DNA of 64,000 nucleotides from Leptasterias polaris. Lineage: Eukaryota; Echinodermata; Asteroidea; Forcipulatida; Asteriidae. The notes beneath the pieces were generated by a model. The model searched no databases, was not told the DNA's origin, and was given only the letters and a program-made list of their open reading frames with translations. The translations under genes were made by a program, and so were the position numbers. Positions within the stretch are counted from its first letter, which is position 1. The number at the start of each line of letters is the position of its first letter. The DNA is taken from positions 1,116,001 to 1,180,000 of the forward strand of contig JAZGTN010000029.1 of the NCBI GenBank assembly GCA_037783415.1, in the 5' to 3' direction. This document shows positions 1 to 12,705 of the stretch, piece by piece.

Positions 1-1119
1 GTTCCGTAGCTGTGTCAACAGAGACGCAACGTGGTGGATCCCCGGGAAATGAAGTGGACGCGGCAGGTTTCAATGATTTTGACACGCGCTGAATTCCTCG
101 TATTATTTGTGTAATGCTCCTCCACGCAGCAACGATCTGTGTTTGCTGATTCGAGTGGACGGGGATTCTTTTCCCAAAGTCTTTCAAGTTTTTATGGGTT
201 TTGTTTTCTTCCGAATGATCGAGTCGTCGTCCCATCCTCAAACATGGACCACGTGTAAACAATAAATGGATCGATTTCCGAAAGCGCACGGGAGATGCGC
301 CGATGCCCCAAATGTCCTTTGGTAGATTCAGATGAAAGTCCTCTGTCAACACTAAATGCTTTCGGGAACATGCATGCTCTTATAACATGGTGGTTTTAGG
401 GTGGATCTGCAAGAGGAAAAAGTGGTTAAACGAGGGGCGTGGTCGAACAGTGTACACTGTTCCCAGAGGTTGCCGGGGTACCAGGGATCCCATCAGAATG
501 CACACAATCATATAAGTGAGCTTCAACAGTTCAATTCAATCAATTTATGTCCATATTTGTACAGAATGTTATCAATTATCTTAGAAACCATGCACTGTTA
601 CAGACATAAAAATTATATGAATTCTTATCCCGGATACCAAATAAAACTGTAAAAAAAGTATATAAACAGTCCAAAAAGAAACTTGCTCGAAATCCGTCAT
701 TCAGACACCCAATTAACCGCGACGTCTGTTTCAGGTATTAGAGGTCTTAATTATTAAAGCTTAATGCGCCAACTTGACCTTAGTCGAAGAAGACAGTGAA
801 GTGACCGTATACTAATACCACACATCGGCGAGAAACACTGAAAGCATTCTATGCAGATTTCATCGGCATGACTCGACTCGGTCGTCTACAAAAATGTAAT
901 GTAAACGAGATGGCTTAAAGTCATTAATGTTACCAATACATTTTATTGCACCCTGTGAGGTACAAATCGATTTGGCTTAGAATAGGCAGTTTGCTGAGTA
1001 TGGTTTTCTGCTTAAAATGTTTACGAAGCTGGGCCAGTGTCGATTAGAGCACCTAAGTATGCTGTCAATCAGGTTACCTCTAGAAAAACTGTACAATGTG
1101 ATATAAGAGCACAGACGAG
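1..1119. other. No recognisable gene or repeat
   Basis: I see no coding signature, RNA gene or repeat family here. Open frames are shorter than 90 codons and have no family resemblance. Confidence 0.6.
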
Positions 1120-1440
1120 GAGAGTCATGGTGGTCCAGCGGTAACGTCAGAGTGTGGGTTGAAGTCCCGTGGGTTTTAGATTGTGTGTACTTGATCAAGA
1201 CACTTAATCAAGCTTCGTTGAGGGATGTTGAGCTAGAAAGATCCCGTGTAATGTGTGTACGGAGGTGTTTTACCCAAAAAAAAAACCACAAAAAACATAG
1301 TCAAATACCGTTAGCAGAAGGGTTTTCCCCCGGTGTTGCTGGCACGGTCGGCTGCAGATTGCACCACATCAACTTGTAAACCCTTACAAGATGCGGTTGA
1401 TCATATTATTCTAATAGGTGTAATATTTACACCTAGCTCT
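1120..1440 (+). mobile_element. Decayed tRNA-derived SINE
   Basis: The order of blocks matches the better SINE copy at 54372-54796: a tRNA-like head (GGTCCAGCGG, then GTGTGGGTTGAAGTCCC as B box), then TTGATCAAGACACTTAA, CCCGTGTAATGTGTGTA, a CCCCGGTGTTGCTGG block and GCACCACATCAACTTGTAAA. It is interrupted by an A-rich stretch and has many substitutions. It is a fossil insertion. Confidence 0.7.
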
Positions 1441-1562
1441 TATAGTTATATCTATTGCTACTTTAAGACGCCGCTATCAATAGTATGTACACTGTGCCAC
1501 TCCATATAGGCAACAACGTGGTAATACCCTACGAGTGCCGCTATAAAGAAAATCACTGTGAT

Positions 1563-2457
1563 AGCATGCGAACGTTGAATCAACGTTGATATTTAGTTAG
1601 CATGGTTGATAAGGGTTATTGTTCGTTTACCAGCGTTAAATAAACGTTTATCAAAGGTAAAAAGGGTTTATGATTGATTCTAGTGACAATTCAAAATTCG
1701 TTTCAGGTTTTCTTGATTGGTCCGTTTTGGGTTGATACAATAACTTTTAATCAACTTTTGTTTTAGGTTTTTACAGTTGGTCCGTTTTTGGTTGACATAA
1801 TAAAGTTAAATCAACGTTTTATTAAGGTTTTCATGATGTTCAGGGTTTTTTGTTAAAGCTAAAATAACGATATATCAACATACGCGCGAGGCTTTCATGG
1901 TTGACCTGATTTCGGTTGATAAAATACCCTAAAAACACCATTTGTTGTTCTGGGTTTTTTGGTTGCTCTGTTAGTAACTGATGGATTACCGGCAGTAACG
2001 TTGAGTAAACGTCTGTTGTAGATTTTCATGCTGGTTGGACTGTACTTTTGGTTAACACAATAACACTAAGTTGGCATTAGTTTTTGGCTTCCATATGGCC
2101 TAATTGGTTCATTTTGTGATGAAATGACGGTAAATTAACATCGGATTTTTGTTTATTGATGGTTTGTCTGTTTTGGGTAGGTAAACAAAGTTGCATGGCC
2201 CATTGTTTTAGAAATTTGTTGACAGATGAACGAATTTTGACAGATGATGCTGTTTCAAAACGATAATCATACAAAACCGTCGCATATGCCATGGACAATG
2301 CACAACCAAGAACCGTCGGATTTGCTTCGTTTGTTCACTATCCTAACGTTAATTAAACGTTTAATCAATAAGCAAATTTACATTGAATCAACGTATAACG
2401 TTTAAGATAACGTTAATGGCAAACGTGAATGAAACGTTGATTCAACGCTCACATGCT
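1563..2457. mobile_element. 0.9 kb non-autonomous element with 25-bp inverted ends and internal degenerate tandem repeats
   Basis: The ends 1563-1587 and 2433-2457 are inverted copies with two mismatches in 25 bp (core CGTTGAATCAACGTT). Between them a unit of roughly 60-65 bp recurs about eight times, with the consensus pieces GGTTTTCATG, TTGGTCCGTTTTGGTTGA and AATAACNNTAAATCAACGTTT. No coding capacity is seen. The structure resembles foldback-type DNA elements. The superfamily is not recognisable. Confidence 0.6.
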
Positions 2458-3139
2458 CTCTATGGGCGCTTAATTGTGGTTTTTACATACATTTTGTAAA
2501 CCTCTTCTTTCAAATTCTACATAAGAAAATCAGACGAAACTGAAACTCTATAAATTATTTCCAGGAAAAGCATCTGTGTCTGAAGTCTGCAAACATTAAT
2601 CTGTTTTACTTTACGGATCTATTTGACATATGGACAAATTGTCTACACTTCAAGCTGCATTGCCAAGGTCTCTCAATCGAATCGAGTAGACTTTAAACCG
2701 TCATACAGGATCGCGTTTGTTAAAAATATCCTCGAACTTTGAAAGCTCTTTTCAAAAAAACACTACCCTAACCGTGGATTGTGAAGGTGATGTAGAATCA
2801 ATTACTTCAGTGGCAATAATGTACTTATCGTGCACAGCTTGAAATCGGGAGGAAACGGAATGTTGAGCAAATAGTTGGTGAGTTCTGTATTATTCAGTAA
2901 AAGGAAATGTGTTCAAAGTGCAGATATATTATTAGCAAGTTTTGCGTGTAAATTGGTAGCCTACACTCCCACGTTGAACACGCGGAGCAGCAAAGTTATT
3001 TTCGTGATAAATGGTGTCATCGCATTGCGTTTATCAAAAGGAAAGTTGGCACTGAAATCTTACCGTCGAGCAGCAGCTGCTGCGCAAATAAAAATTACTA
3101 GTAATTGCAAACAATGTGCTCAAATGTGTTTTATGTCGT
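2458..3139. other. No recognisable gene or repeat
   Basis: This is AT-rich sequence. The open frame that begins at 2875 runs into the SINE fragment that follows and is not a credible gene. Confidence 0.55.
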
Positions 3140-3285
3140 ATCGTAGCCGAGCAGTCAGTCCAGTGCACAAATCTCAATCTCTGATGTTTCTGATCAGCAG
3201 AGTGTGGGTTCGAGTCCCGGTCTTGACACTTTTGTCCTTGAGCAAGACACTTAACCATTATTGCTTCTTCCGGCTAAAATAGCCT
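3140..3285 (+). mobile_element. 5' fragment of the tRNA-derived SINE
   Basis: The fragment has TCGTAGCCGAGCAG (A-box region), TTTCTGATCAGCAGAGTGTG and GGTTCGAGTCCCGG (B box), then TCCTTGAGCAAGACACTTAACC, closely matching the head of the copy at 54372. It stops in the central domain, so it is 3' truncated or broken. Confidence 0.8.
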
Positions 3286-3289
3286 TTCC

Positions 3290-5515
3290 CACAAAGTATG
3301 ATAACTGCATTCACGCATGCGTGCAGACAATATTGGTTGGTAAATCCCACAGAGTTCTGCACAAACACGTATGCGTCATGCCGCCAACAGCCCATTTAAA
3401 AAGGCACAATGTTCCTTCACAGTAGTGCGCACGCGCGATATTTCATGATCAGTTTCTATTCCTTACATGGTTGGTCGGTGATCTGCTTGGCTATTTATAG
3501 ACAAAATAGAAAGCTTGACGCAGCATAAAAAACCTAAACCCATTGCCGGTAAAAGATGGCCTATTTCAGGAGCTATCTATTGTAACGCCATCGCATGCCA
3601 GCCACGGTCAAGATTAACAATCCCTTCAAATTAATATCCCGCAACGGGAGTCATGTTGATATGTCGTCTGCAATTTTAATGATTTAATGACATTGGAAAA
3701 AGAACGCTTTCCTTGGAAATGTTTTGCACAGTCTGTATACTTCCGAGAAAGTATAATTGATTAGTTAAAGTCATTAGTTTTAATAATAACTGGAGTGTTG
3801 ATAACGAATCAAGCAGTAATACCCTTTACGCCGAAAAGTCCCAATGTCCAGTAGCTGAGTGCAGTGGGTAGGCGTAGTGTGTTCCAAGCATGGAGGAATA
3901 AGATTCCTCCATGGTTCAAGAGACAAACACATTACCAACAATCTGGAAGTCATAAGCCTCACCGTCGAAGTAACCCCTTGTCAGAAAGTTTGTTTTACCT
4001 TGTTTTACGGAGTCACACATGGAAGGAATTATCCGCACATGTCCCCTCTGGCTTCCTATGTGATTATAAATACACTAATTGTGAGCAGCCTGTCCCTGAA
4101 GACATTCAAAACACACCGATCGAAACGTCGTGTTATTACATGCCACCAGCTCTTTTAACATCTCATAATAAGATAAGTCCACATCGCACCTATCAAAATA
4201 TCTCTCTGGTATACTTCTCCAAGAATGTAAAAAAGCTTTCTGCAATGTGTTTAATGGATATGAAGTAGAATAGACTCGGTCGACAACAATGGAAGCTGCC
4301 TCCTCCAGTGCAGATCATCCTGGTTTGCTTTAAATCCATGGTGTCTCCTTCAACCCCGCTAGCCACGCGTACATTAACACCAAATGAATCCATAATAACA
4401 CCTTTATGTTCAATAATCTATACGCATGGGGTAACTGGGCTCTCCTTTCTAAGTAAAACACGACGGGTATAAGATCTGAGTAATTAATTAATCCACGGCA
4501 AACAACTGCTGATTGGAGTCAGTTAAGTCTGCATTTATCCCCGGAGTAACGGAAATCATGCCGGCTGTCTACCGGGGGTCTTCTTTTGTCAGCTTTTTAC
4601 AAACCGGCCCCAAGGATTTGCTTAACGCCGAACTGTCTTCAGCGGTCATTATCTAAATATTTCGAATTGAATTAAGCGAAGTTTTTCATTTTGAAAGAAA
4701 ATTCGCTGGACGCGAATTCTGTCACGTTTCGGGCCGGAGGCGGTTTTCACCAAGGAGGTAATGAGGGGGACTGACCTGAGAGGCTGGCCCGGCTGGCCGA
4801 TCATAACAGTTCCGTGGTTAAGCCGGGAGGGTGAACGAGTGTTCGTATAGGTCGCGACTGCTTCCAACTAACAGACGAATATGCCTCAATCCTCAAAAAT
4901 CACCCAGATCCTTTAGAATACCCCAAAACCTCCGGATTGTTTTTGAAGGACCCACGAACTTTTAAAAATTTAATTACGACAGCATTCTGATGGAAATATT
5001 GATATAGGGACGATTGCTAGTATTTCGAAATAAAGGTCTAACCCACCATCAAATTCGTACATAATGACTATTCAACTTCCTCTCTGGGCCTCGACTACTC
5101 ATTAGACTTTCCCTTATGCCTTTAGTGTAGGAGACTCGCCTCTCACATACCTAGGAGCTAGATCCAGCAACCCTGTAACAATAATGTATTGATAGTCAGT
5201 ATTGAAGTTAGATCCATACTATGTTTCTCGTGTTTATTTTCTTCAGTTGTCCATGAGACCACACCCTACTCCGCTTGGAGTGAGGTCATTCCTTACTTAA
5301 GATCGTGTTGTTTTATTATTTGTTTCCATACAAGGATGTACCTTAAGATTCCTGTTGACACTATAGGTCAGCTTCGGGTTATCCTTTAAATTAGGTCATG
5401 TTAATCTGTGTTCTTAAAAGGTCATAGCTTCTAGGTCAATACAGCACGAGGTCATTCTTTCTATTAGGACATAAAACCAAATTACTGCTTCACATTATGA
5501 CAAGATAACACATCC
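3290..5515. other. No recognisable gene or repeat
   Basis: Open frames reach 134 codons (3864-4268) but show no domain, and two overlapping frames are open in the same place, which points to chance. No RNA gene or repeat family was recognised. Confidence 0.5.
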
Positions 5516-5627
5516 GGGCCCAATTTCATGGATTTGCTAACCACTGAATTATGCGCTTACGGCCCATATAACTATAGTGCTTTTGAGGGAAGCGCATAAT
5601 TCGGCGGTAAGCACAGCCATGCTAAAC
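5516..5627. mobile_element. Small foldback (MITE-like) element
   Basis: The left arm starts with GGGCCCAATTTCATGG and includes GAATTATGCGCTT (5546-5558). The right arm contains the exact reverse complement (5590-5602) and continues as GGCGGTAAGCACAGCCATG, complementary to the left arm with mismatches. It folds into one imperfect hairpin of about 110 nt and has no coding capacity. Confidence 0.55.
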
Positions 5628-5652
5628 ACATAATGACACCCCCTGGCTAATC

Positions 5653-5671
5653 GGGGGGGGTGGGGGGGGGG
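5653..5671 (+). repeat. G-tract (G8-T-G10)
   Basis: This is a simple homopolymer with one interruption, directly downstream of the foldback. Confidence 0.9.
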
Positions 5672-6850
5672 AAACAGGTCATCCGTGTTTTTGTGTGATC
5701 AGTTAGATAAACAGCGCCCACAATCTCTGCTGGCTCTCGGTGTTAGTGCTCGAGAATTATACGCTGTATTGCTTGTTCTAGAGTGTTGTCTTTACAATTC
5801 TCCCAGGACGGCAGAATGGCGAAGTCATCCGATGAGGTTGTTGGCCATCTCCAATGAACCATTGATTTGTTTGCGCGCGCGTGCGCATTTGCACTGGGTA
5901 CAGGGCTACAGCGAGCTTATTCGACTCCCCTATTTTGAGGTGTTGACATAAACATTGAAAAGCTTTCAGTGAAATTATTGAAATCTAAACAGAAAGTATA
6001 ATATTGCCAAGTTAACTTCACACTGAAATCTCGTATATTCAGTTCGCGGTAAATCTGATTATATAGTCGACACTGAGCACACTCGGTTCTCGACTTCAGT
6101 TTTAAAGAAAGTTGTTTTCACAAGTTTGATGTCCTTGTGTGGAAAACGCATCACGGGTTTTGTTTTATGAATTTCTCACTCTTTGAACATGAAAATACAT
6201 TCGTATTGTATATTGGCTCTACGAACCGGTAACTCCAGTGTGTAAGAAGCTTCAAGACAACATTCGCTCTCATACAAAGCAACAGGCTACCTTCACATTT
6301 ACTAACTCTTCTCCAAGCTTCACCTTTTGGGAAAGACTCTCGGGGAGACATTTTTTAAACAAAAGGCCTAAAAAGTATAGTTACACCCTTCGCCGTGAAT
6401 CGAACCGTATTGATTCCGGACTCCAAATTGAGTGCAACCGTGTTTTGCGCCTGTCTTCTAAGAAGTATGAATCCCGTGGCAATGGACCTTGGAATTGATT
6501 TGCATCGATTCTAATGGACTTTGGGAATCTGCCTTGAAATGTAAGGAAGAAATAAGGAAATGGGGACTTGTTTAAAGGGCAAATATAGGCCTACAACAAT
6601 GTTCTTTTGAAAGGTTAATGAATTCAAACTATCAGCCTAGTTTGTGAATCCCGTAAATCGAAGACTTCTCTTTGTTCACCCATTGTCTGGACTTAGTTTT
6701 TTGTTTAGCGGCGTCCCCATTGGTTTTGTACACAAAAGCGAAGCGAGGACGTCCTCGCACTGTCAAACACCCGGACCCCTTTAGTTAAAGTCATCGATTT
6801 CAACGGGTAGAGACACGCTCAACCTTACGGATCCAGTTTGTGGGATCCTG
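5672..6850. other. No recognisable gene or repeat
   Basis: Only short open frames without family resemblance are present. Confidence 0.5.
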
Positions 6851-7159
6851 CTATTGTTGTTCTATTATTCTCTTTTCTAAAGAATTCTTTTGTGGAGTCC
6901 CTTGTTCCATTAAGACCCCACAATACACGTACAGCATTTCTGACAATCCTAAATCAAAATAGCAACACACACGAAGCAGGTTTCTATAGTAGAAAAGCTT
7001 CACTTTAGATTCCGATATCTGTTTGAATGTGGCATAAAAGGATCCCGTGTCGGGGATGGTGATCCGTTTTAAATTCTGCAAATAGTTTACGCTTATTAAC
7101 TGCAGAACAATGTCACCAACTTTGAACGTTTGGTGTGCTTTTACACCGGTCAGCATCAT
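6851..7159 (-). pseudogene. Possible remnant of an integrase C-terminal region (102 codons)
   Basis: The minus-strand frame has HQTFKVGDIVLQ near its start, then about 20 residues later PDTGSFYATFKQISE. The FKVGDxVL plus (T)GPFY-like pair is the pattern of the C-terminal domain of Gypsy-type integrases and integrase-derived host proteins. No catalytic core or upstream homology is visible, and the match is short. It may be a fossil of such an element or a coincidence. Confidence 0.25.
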
Positions 7160-7541
7160 GTAAAAGAAACATAATTTTGTTGTCTTCTTGATTAAACTCA
7201 GTGAACGTATACCTTATGATGTTAACTTTGATTCTCTCTTGGTATCTATATGTGACAACTCCCAGTGTACACAGTTTTCTCGATTAGTCTCACTGGACGT
7301 ATACTTTACTGTCCAAGTCAATGTTTCGAAGTAAAACCCTCAGTCTGTAGTACATCACCCTTAAACTTCACAGAAACCTTGTCCAATAGATCCCGCTAAA
7401 TGTTCAACTTGGACGATCTTAATTCAAGCAAGGAATGGTAACATTAAACACGCACAGGAGAAGCTAAATTTAACCCTCGGTCACTTCGTCCCCTGCAGTG
7501 TGAGAGCGATGCCGCGAGAAGATTTGTTCTTCTTTCGGTAT

Positions 7542-7562
7542 GGGGGTGGGGGGGGGGGGGGG
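7542..7562 (+). repeat. G-tract with one T
   Basis: G5-T-G15, a simple repeat. Confidence 0.9.
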
Positions 7563-9346
7563 TGGTTACTTGTAGACATTGGCCAAGCAGTGTTAGAAGG
7601 TGGGAGGAAATGTACACACCCTACACCAACACACCAGTGGTATCTGGGATCATTCTGTAGTTTTGTTCTGTAGTTTCATTCTGTAGCTTGCCAAATTTCT
7701 GCCGTTGATCACCAGAAAAATAAAGGCAAGCTAAAGTTTTTGAAGCATCCCACTGACATAAGTCTTTCGTGTCAAGGATTTCATGTGCATTGCCATGCTC
7801 TTAGGTGGAGGAGCACATGCTTCACTGAGCTCATTTCATCCCCATTCGTGTCTTTTTTAATCACCCCATCAGCAATTGCCAGAAACCAAGAGCTCGGTGA
7901 TTTCGGTGCCCTTTCTAACGGGAATAATCGGCATTTGAAAGGTTCAAGTTGACGGGAAAGGCTTCTGTATAAGAAAGATGGATGCGTGCCTCCCACCTAT
8001 TCTCCTAACAAGCTTTCCCCTTTCTCCCCATAAACGAAGAGGCCACTGAGTGTCCGTCAGATTAAAAACAACAGGCTGCAAACATGCCTCACTTTAATCA
8101 CCCTTGAAATCTGTGCAAGTTCATTCAGCGCCGCCCACTTCCAATCAGGGGCAAGGCCAATTTATGTGTCACTGATGACAATACAAATCGAGATCAGTTT
8201 AGATTCTAATTACACATAAATGAGTGTTATACCACTCGGCGACAGCAGTATTGATCCAGACAATGTTTTTAACAAGGTCTCCAATTTTTTGGGGGAAAAC
8301 TAATATCGAGTAAATCAATACCGTCAGTTGTCCAACAGGAAAAATTGAGCTTGTAGGCAGTACACTATTGTAAGCTATACCACAGAAAGACAAATAAATG
8401 AATGAATAAATAAAACAAAATGGCAAATTAAACCGGATAACGAAGTCAAACAGATTTGCCTCGAAAAGGAAACAATTGTCTAAGTAAAGCTGAAAATAAT
8501 TGGTACCGATGTAGGTATACTAACTTTTCAAAATCAAAGTGGGCCCTACTACTATCGTTTTTGTTGTGTTTTCTTTATCCGAAATGTCACTATTTATCAA
8601 ATAATTAGACTACCAGCAACACTTTCCGTCTAAATTTTGTTTTTGACTACTCCTGGTCAAGATATCTTTAGTGTCCGAAGATTTAAAACAAAATAAAAAA
8701 TAAAAAAATAATTATAATGTTGTCAAAATCGAGAAAATTTCAAAAGATTACCTTCAAAATTGACGTAGTTTGTTTCGATAAGCACACGTATTAAATGAAC
8801 GACGTATCATGAATCTTTGACATAAATAAACAGTTTTTCTCAGACTAATTGTCAGACTAATTTTAACTTAGTTTTTTGTGATAAAATAACAATAAATGAA
8901 ACTGGTTAAACGGGCCTGGTCAACAAAGTGCTTTCATTGCCTACAAAAAAAGCTGCACATAAACAAAATAGTTACTAATAAAAAACCAAATTAAGTATAT
9001 TAATATTCACAAAAGAAACGAACAGCCCTCACCTAAAAACTCTTTACGAACTTTAAAAAAAAATCAACTAGAAGAATGCAACCATAAAATCAGTATCATT
9101 ACAAGAGAATATTTAATGCTATATCAAAACTTGGGACACAATCTTGCTACCGTTAACGTGTTTAAATATTATGTCACACAATTTTTAAAGTGAGGGTAAG
9201 GCCATAATTAAATTCATACAACAAAAATAGCAATTAAGCTAAATAATCTGTACCATGTTATTGACATTTTCGTTTTAGTTTTTTGCTTATAGTTGTGTTG
9301 ACTTGATAAAGTCACATTCGTGTAGAACAGAGCGAGTAGAGAGCGA
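7563..9346. other. No recognisable gene or repeat
   Basis: The second half (about 8450-9300) is very AT-rich with A and T runs. No coding signature was found. Confidence 0.5.
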
Positions 9347-9369
9347 GGGGGAGGGGGAGGGGGGGGGGG
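9347..9369 (+). repeat. G-rich simple repeat
   Basis: Two GGGGGA-type units run into a G11 run. Confidence 0.85.
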
Positions 9370-10379
9370 CAAGGAGACTACACATCACCCCGTGATCCTA
9401 TCATCTGGAAAATTTGAACTGTCGACAGGGTGGACTTAAATGCCAAGCGGCCGCGCCGGCAAACAACAAGCAATTCGGGTTCACCCACGGTAGACTGAAA
9501 ATACACAAGACAGCGAAATAACACATTCGGGTTAAATGGTAAGAGTTAAAACTGGTGACATTATTTGACTTGACAAACCAGCCAAGCGCGATGAAACGAT
9601 GGCAAATGTTACCCACAAGAATGTGTTTGCGGGCGCGAGCTGATTTAAAGAGGACAGACATAATTTTCTTGTCTTTTTTAAAAAGTACATTCAGTCCTAT
9701 CCTCAATCAATACACCAAAGTGAAAACAACAAAACTTGCTTTTTACTTCGTAAGGGATTTGTGAACGTTCCTACACGTATCCGAATGCGGCAGTCGAATG
9801 AGGCAACGCCCGTGTTTTCTTTGGGGGTGTCTAAATGCTATTTTCTCAACTTTGCAGTAAGTCAGACGAAAATATAATATCTTGTGTAAGATTTATAATC
9901 GGTGATGTTCCTGATAGAACTCAAATAAACGAGAGGCGTTTGACTGAGGCTCGAACAATTTAATTTGTATTTCAAGCACAGCCTGCTGCAATGTGCGTAC
10001 CCTCTAAGGTGACCGTAAAGATGCGCCACCAACGAGCGGCAATCCAGGGCAACACAATACACGACCATACAGTGGCATACTTCGGTATCGGAGTTAAGCT
10101 TGAAAACTACTCAACACGGCAATCTGTTTGTTAGAGGCTGAAGTAACTCAAGTAACTCGAGCCAGTCGCCTTCAATATTATGAGCTCGAAATTGAAACTG
10201 ATTAAGAAAACAGAAACAGTTTTTGCTTCTGGTCTGCCAACTGTGTCTCTCTACGGAAAATGTGTATTATCAAAGCATTGATCCAGAGGGTATTGCTGTG
10301 AGTTATGAGCATACCTGGTTTACAACAATACAGCGACATTGGATTATATAAAGTAGTCAATCTTTCCAGTCGCGTAACT
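9370..10379. other. No recognisable gene or repeat
   Basis: Short frames occur on both strands with no supporting features. Confidence 0.5.
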
Positions 10380-10437
10380 GGGGGGGGGGGGGGGGGGGGT
10401 AGGCAAAGGGGGCAAAGGGGGCAAAGGGGGCAAAGGG
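10380..10437 (+). repeat. G20 tract followed by four copies of GGCAAAGGG
   Basis: Bases 10380-10399 are all G. After TA, the 9-bp unit GGCAAAGGG repeats exactly four times (10402-10437). The open frame across it encodes only low-complexity glycine, arginine and glutamine. Confidence 0.9.
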
Positions 10438-10816
10438 CAGCCCCGCTGGTAACCGGTATGCCATCGATGGTCCTTCATCGAAAACGAGGGCATGTCGAAA
10501 GATTCGATGTAAATTTCACAAAACCAAAAAAATTAAACACGCAAGAGAAAAAGGTAAAATTTTCTGAAAAGTCACATTTTCTGGTGACAGGAACCAACAA
10601 ATTTCTCAGATCTGTTGTTTTAACGTTTATCTATAGTTACAAATTAATCCAGCCACAAGTGGCAGTTTAGCAAACAAAGGCGATTTTACATCTAGCCCCT
10701 CGTAAACAACTGGAACGGTATTCCGTTACCCCCGCTGGTAACAATACGCGATCCAAAGACATCAAGGTATTAACTATTATTCAAGATGCAGTTTCATACG
10801 CACTGGCAATTATTGG

Positions 10817-10906
10817 ATATAATCACGAGGTGAAATCGGGACTATTCCATTTCACCTGGCGAAGCCAAGTGGAATGGAAAAGCTAGATTGCGATGAGTGA
10901 TTATAT
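10817..10906. mobile_element. 90-nt foldback hairpin
   Basis: The outer arms ATATAATCAC (10817-10826) and GTGATTATAT (10897-10906) are exact complements. AATC and GATT pair inside them. A 16-bp inner stem with one mismatch (10845-10860 with 10864-10879) closes on a GAA loop. Internal loops are nearly symmetric (7x7, 7x6). It is probably a miniature inverted-repeat element; a small-RNA precursor is a weaker alternative. Confidence 0.5.
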
Positions 10907-11499
10907 TCTGCAACAGTGCATGAACTGAATGCATTTAATAGTTGTTTTATAATAACTGACCCCAAACCTTCGCCCTTGCCTCGTTTGGACAAACGGGCGG
11001 GGAACGATTGTTTTGGGAACGACGCTGCGAAGCGTCCAATTTATCCACATTGGACTCCAATGTAAATCTTTGGAACGTTCGGCAGCTATTAAATAGGGTA
11101 AATGCTAAAAAATAGTGGATGACACGCGATGAGAATGTTATGTGTAAAAACGATGTTGTGGGGCGGAACACCAAAGCGATGACAAAAAATTGTAAAATCT
11201 CGTCAAAATTCGAGTGTTTCGGGATTTACCAATTGATTTTGGGCGATATGTTTGGGCAGAAGTAGTTTGGTCTCTGATACCGTTCGATTTTCAATGTGTC
11301 AAAATATTACCTCTGTACTAATTCAAGCTACAAGTTAAACACCACTGTGAAATATTTTAACAGCAAAATATTTAGTTTAGAAAGGACCCGGTGTCTTTGT
11401 GCACACAGAGTGTAACCACATTCTAGTCTGGTCCCCATCTTGTACAAGGAGCATGGTTGTATCAAGTGTTGTCGTTTATCGGTTCACCAGTCTGGGCAC
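10907..11499. other. No recognisable gene or repeat
   Basis: Nothing supportable is seen apart from weak similarity to the neighbouring TTTAAAGG-family repeat near the right edge. Confidence 0.5.
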
Positions 11500-11830
11500 T
11501 ATTAAAAGCACTTGTGTCACATTGGTAATTGTCGAAGACCTGTTCCCACACTTTGATGTTGACCCAACAAAAACCAACAAACCCGTGAAAGCTTAAGCTC
11601 AATCGGCTATTGGAGCCATGAAGAAAACAAGATGAAAAAACCTTAAATGTTTTCACTGTTTTCAAACATTGAGTTTTTGACTTGCAAGACCAAAACCAAG
11701 TGTTTTACTCATTTCTCAAAAAAATATAGCATTTCTAGCAATATTATTTCACGGGAACTGTCCTACCATGACCATCTTTATAGTTGTGTGCAAATCTGTG
11801 TGAACATTTAAATGTTTACTCTTATGTTAT
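11500..11830 (-). mobile_element. Fragment of a TTTAAAGG-bounded non-autonomous element
   Basis: Blocks TTTTACTCATTTCTCA, ATAGCATTTCTAG and GCAAATCTGTGTGAACAT match, in reverse orientation, the copy at 12706-13070. An internal GGTAATTGTCGAAGACC block resembles the end seen at 31433 and 39920. It is diverged and rearranged. Confidence 0.55.
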
Positions 11831-12705
11831 GCACAACCCTTTAACAGATGGATCAAATATCAAAATGTAGCTGCTAATTGAAATTGATCTTTGCACAAAC
11901 TGTTAATGTGTGAATCTGTACTCTCAAAGATAGACAGGAAATGAAAAATAGAAAAAGCTGGCGAATCAAATGGCCCTGAACGTACTATGTTACAATTAAG
12001 GCACCACTCATCACACACTCAGTCAGTAAACAATACAAATATCACCGCATCTCAATTACACACATCTCGTCTATACTTGATGTATTTCTAACCCGCACAG
12101 TTGTAACCCGATCCCCACTTTCCCTGAGCCCCACCCCCTTTCCAGTAAACAGAAAACACCATTAATAAAATGAGAGTGCAGCGACGATAATCCTAAAGAT
12201 TTGAGTGTGGAATATGATTTGAATTGGATGCTGACAAAGGGTAGCACGTTCTCATCAAGTGCGAAGACCCTCCCCAGGGGTGGGCAAGACAACCCTAAAT
12301 GTCATGAACGAAACTGTAATTCAAGTTTTACACTCCATCCATGGCTTACGATCAATTTTCTCATTGCCCCTGACAATGTGTCTATTTCTCAAGAACACAA
12401 AGGGCTTCAAACTGTAAGTTTTAATTGTTCGGTGTAAAGACACCGGGTGGGGAGATGGGAAGTGTTTATAGAATGAGGCTTCACCCACCACCTCTGCGTG
12501 TCTACTTAGCCGATTTGTCAAAACAACAATAGTCTGGTTGCCAACTTTGGTCTAGATATTATACAACGCAAATTGGTATAATTAAAGATCGAACAGGTCA
12601 GTAGAGCCTGGGGAATCATCCCACTTCTCCCAAACACGGTTTTGGCCTGTAGCCACACTGGAGGATGGGGGTGGATCTGAAGCTGGCTAAAATCCAGGTT
12701 TTTGT
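11831..12705. other. No recognisable gene or repeat
   Basis: Open frames of 66-78 codons overlap each other on both strands and are not credible genes. Confidence 0.5.
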
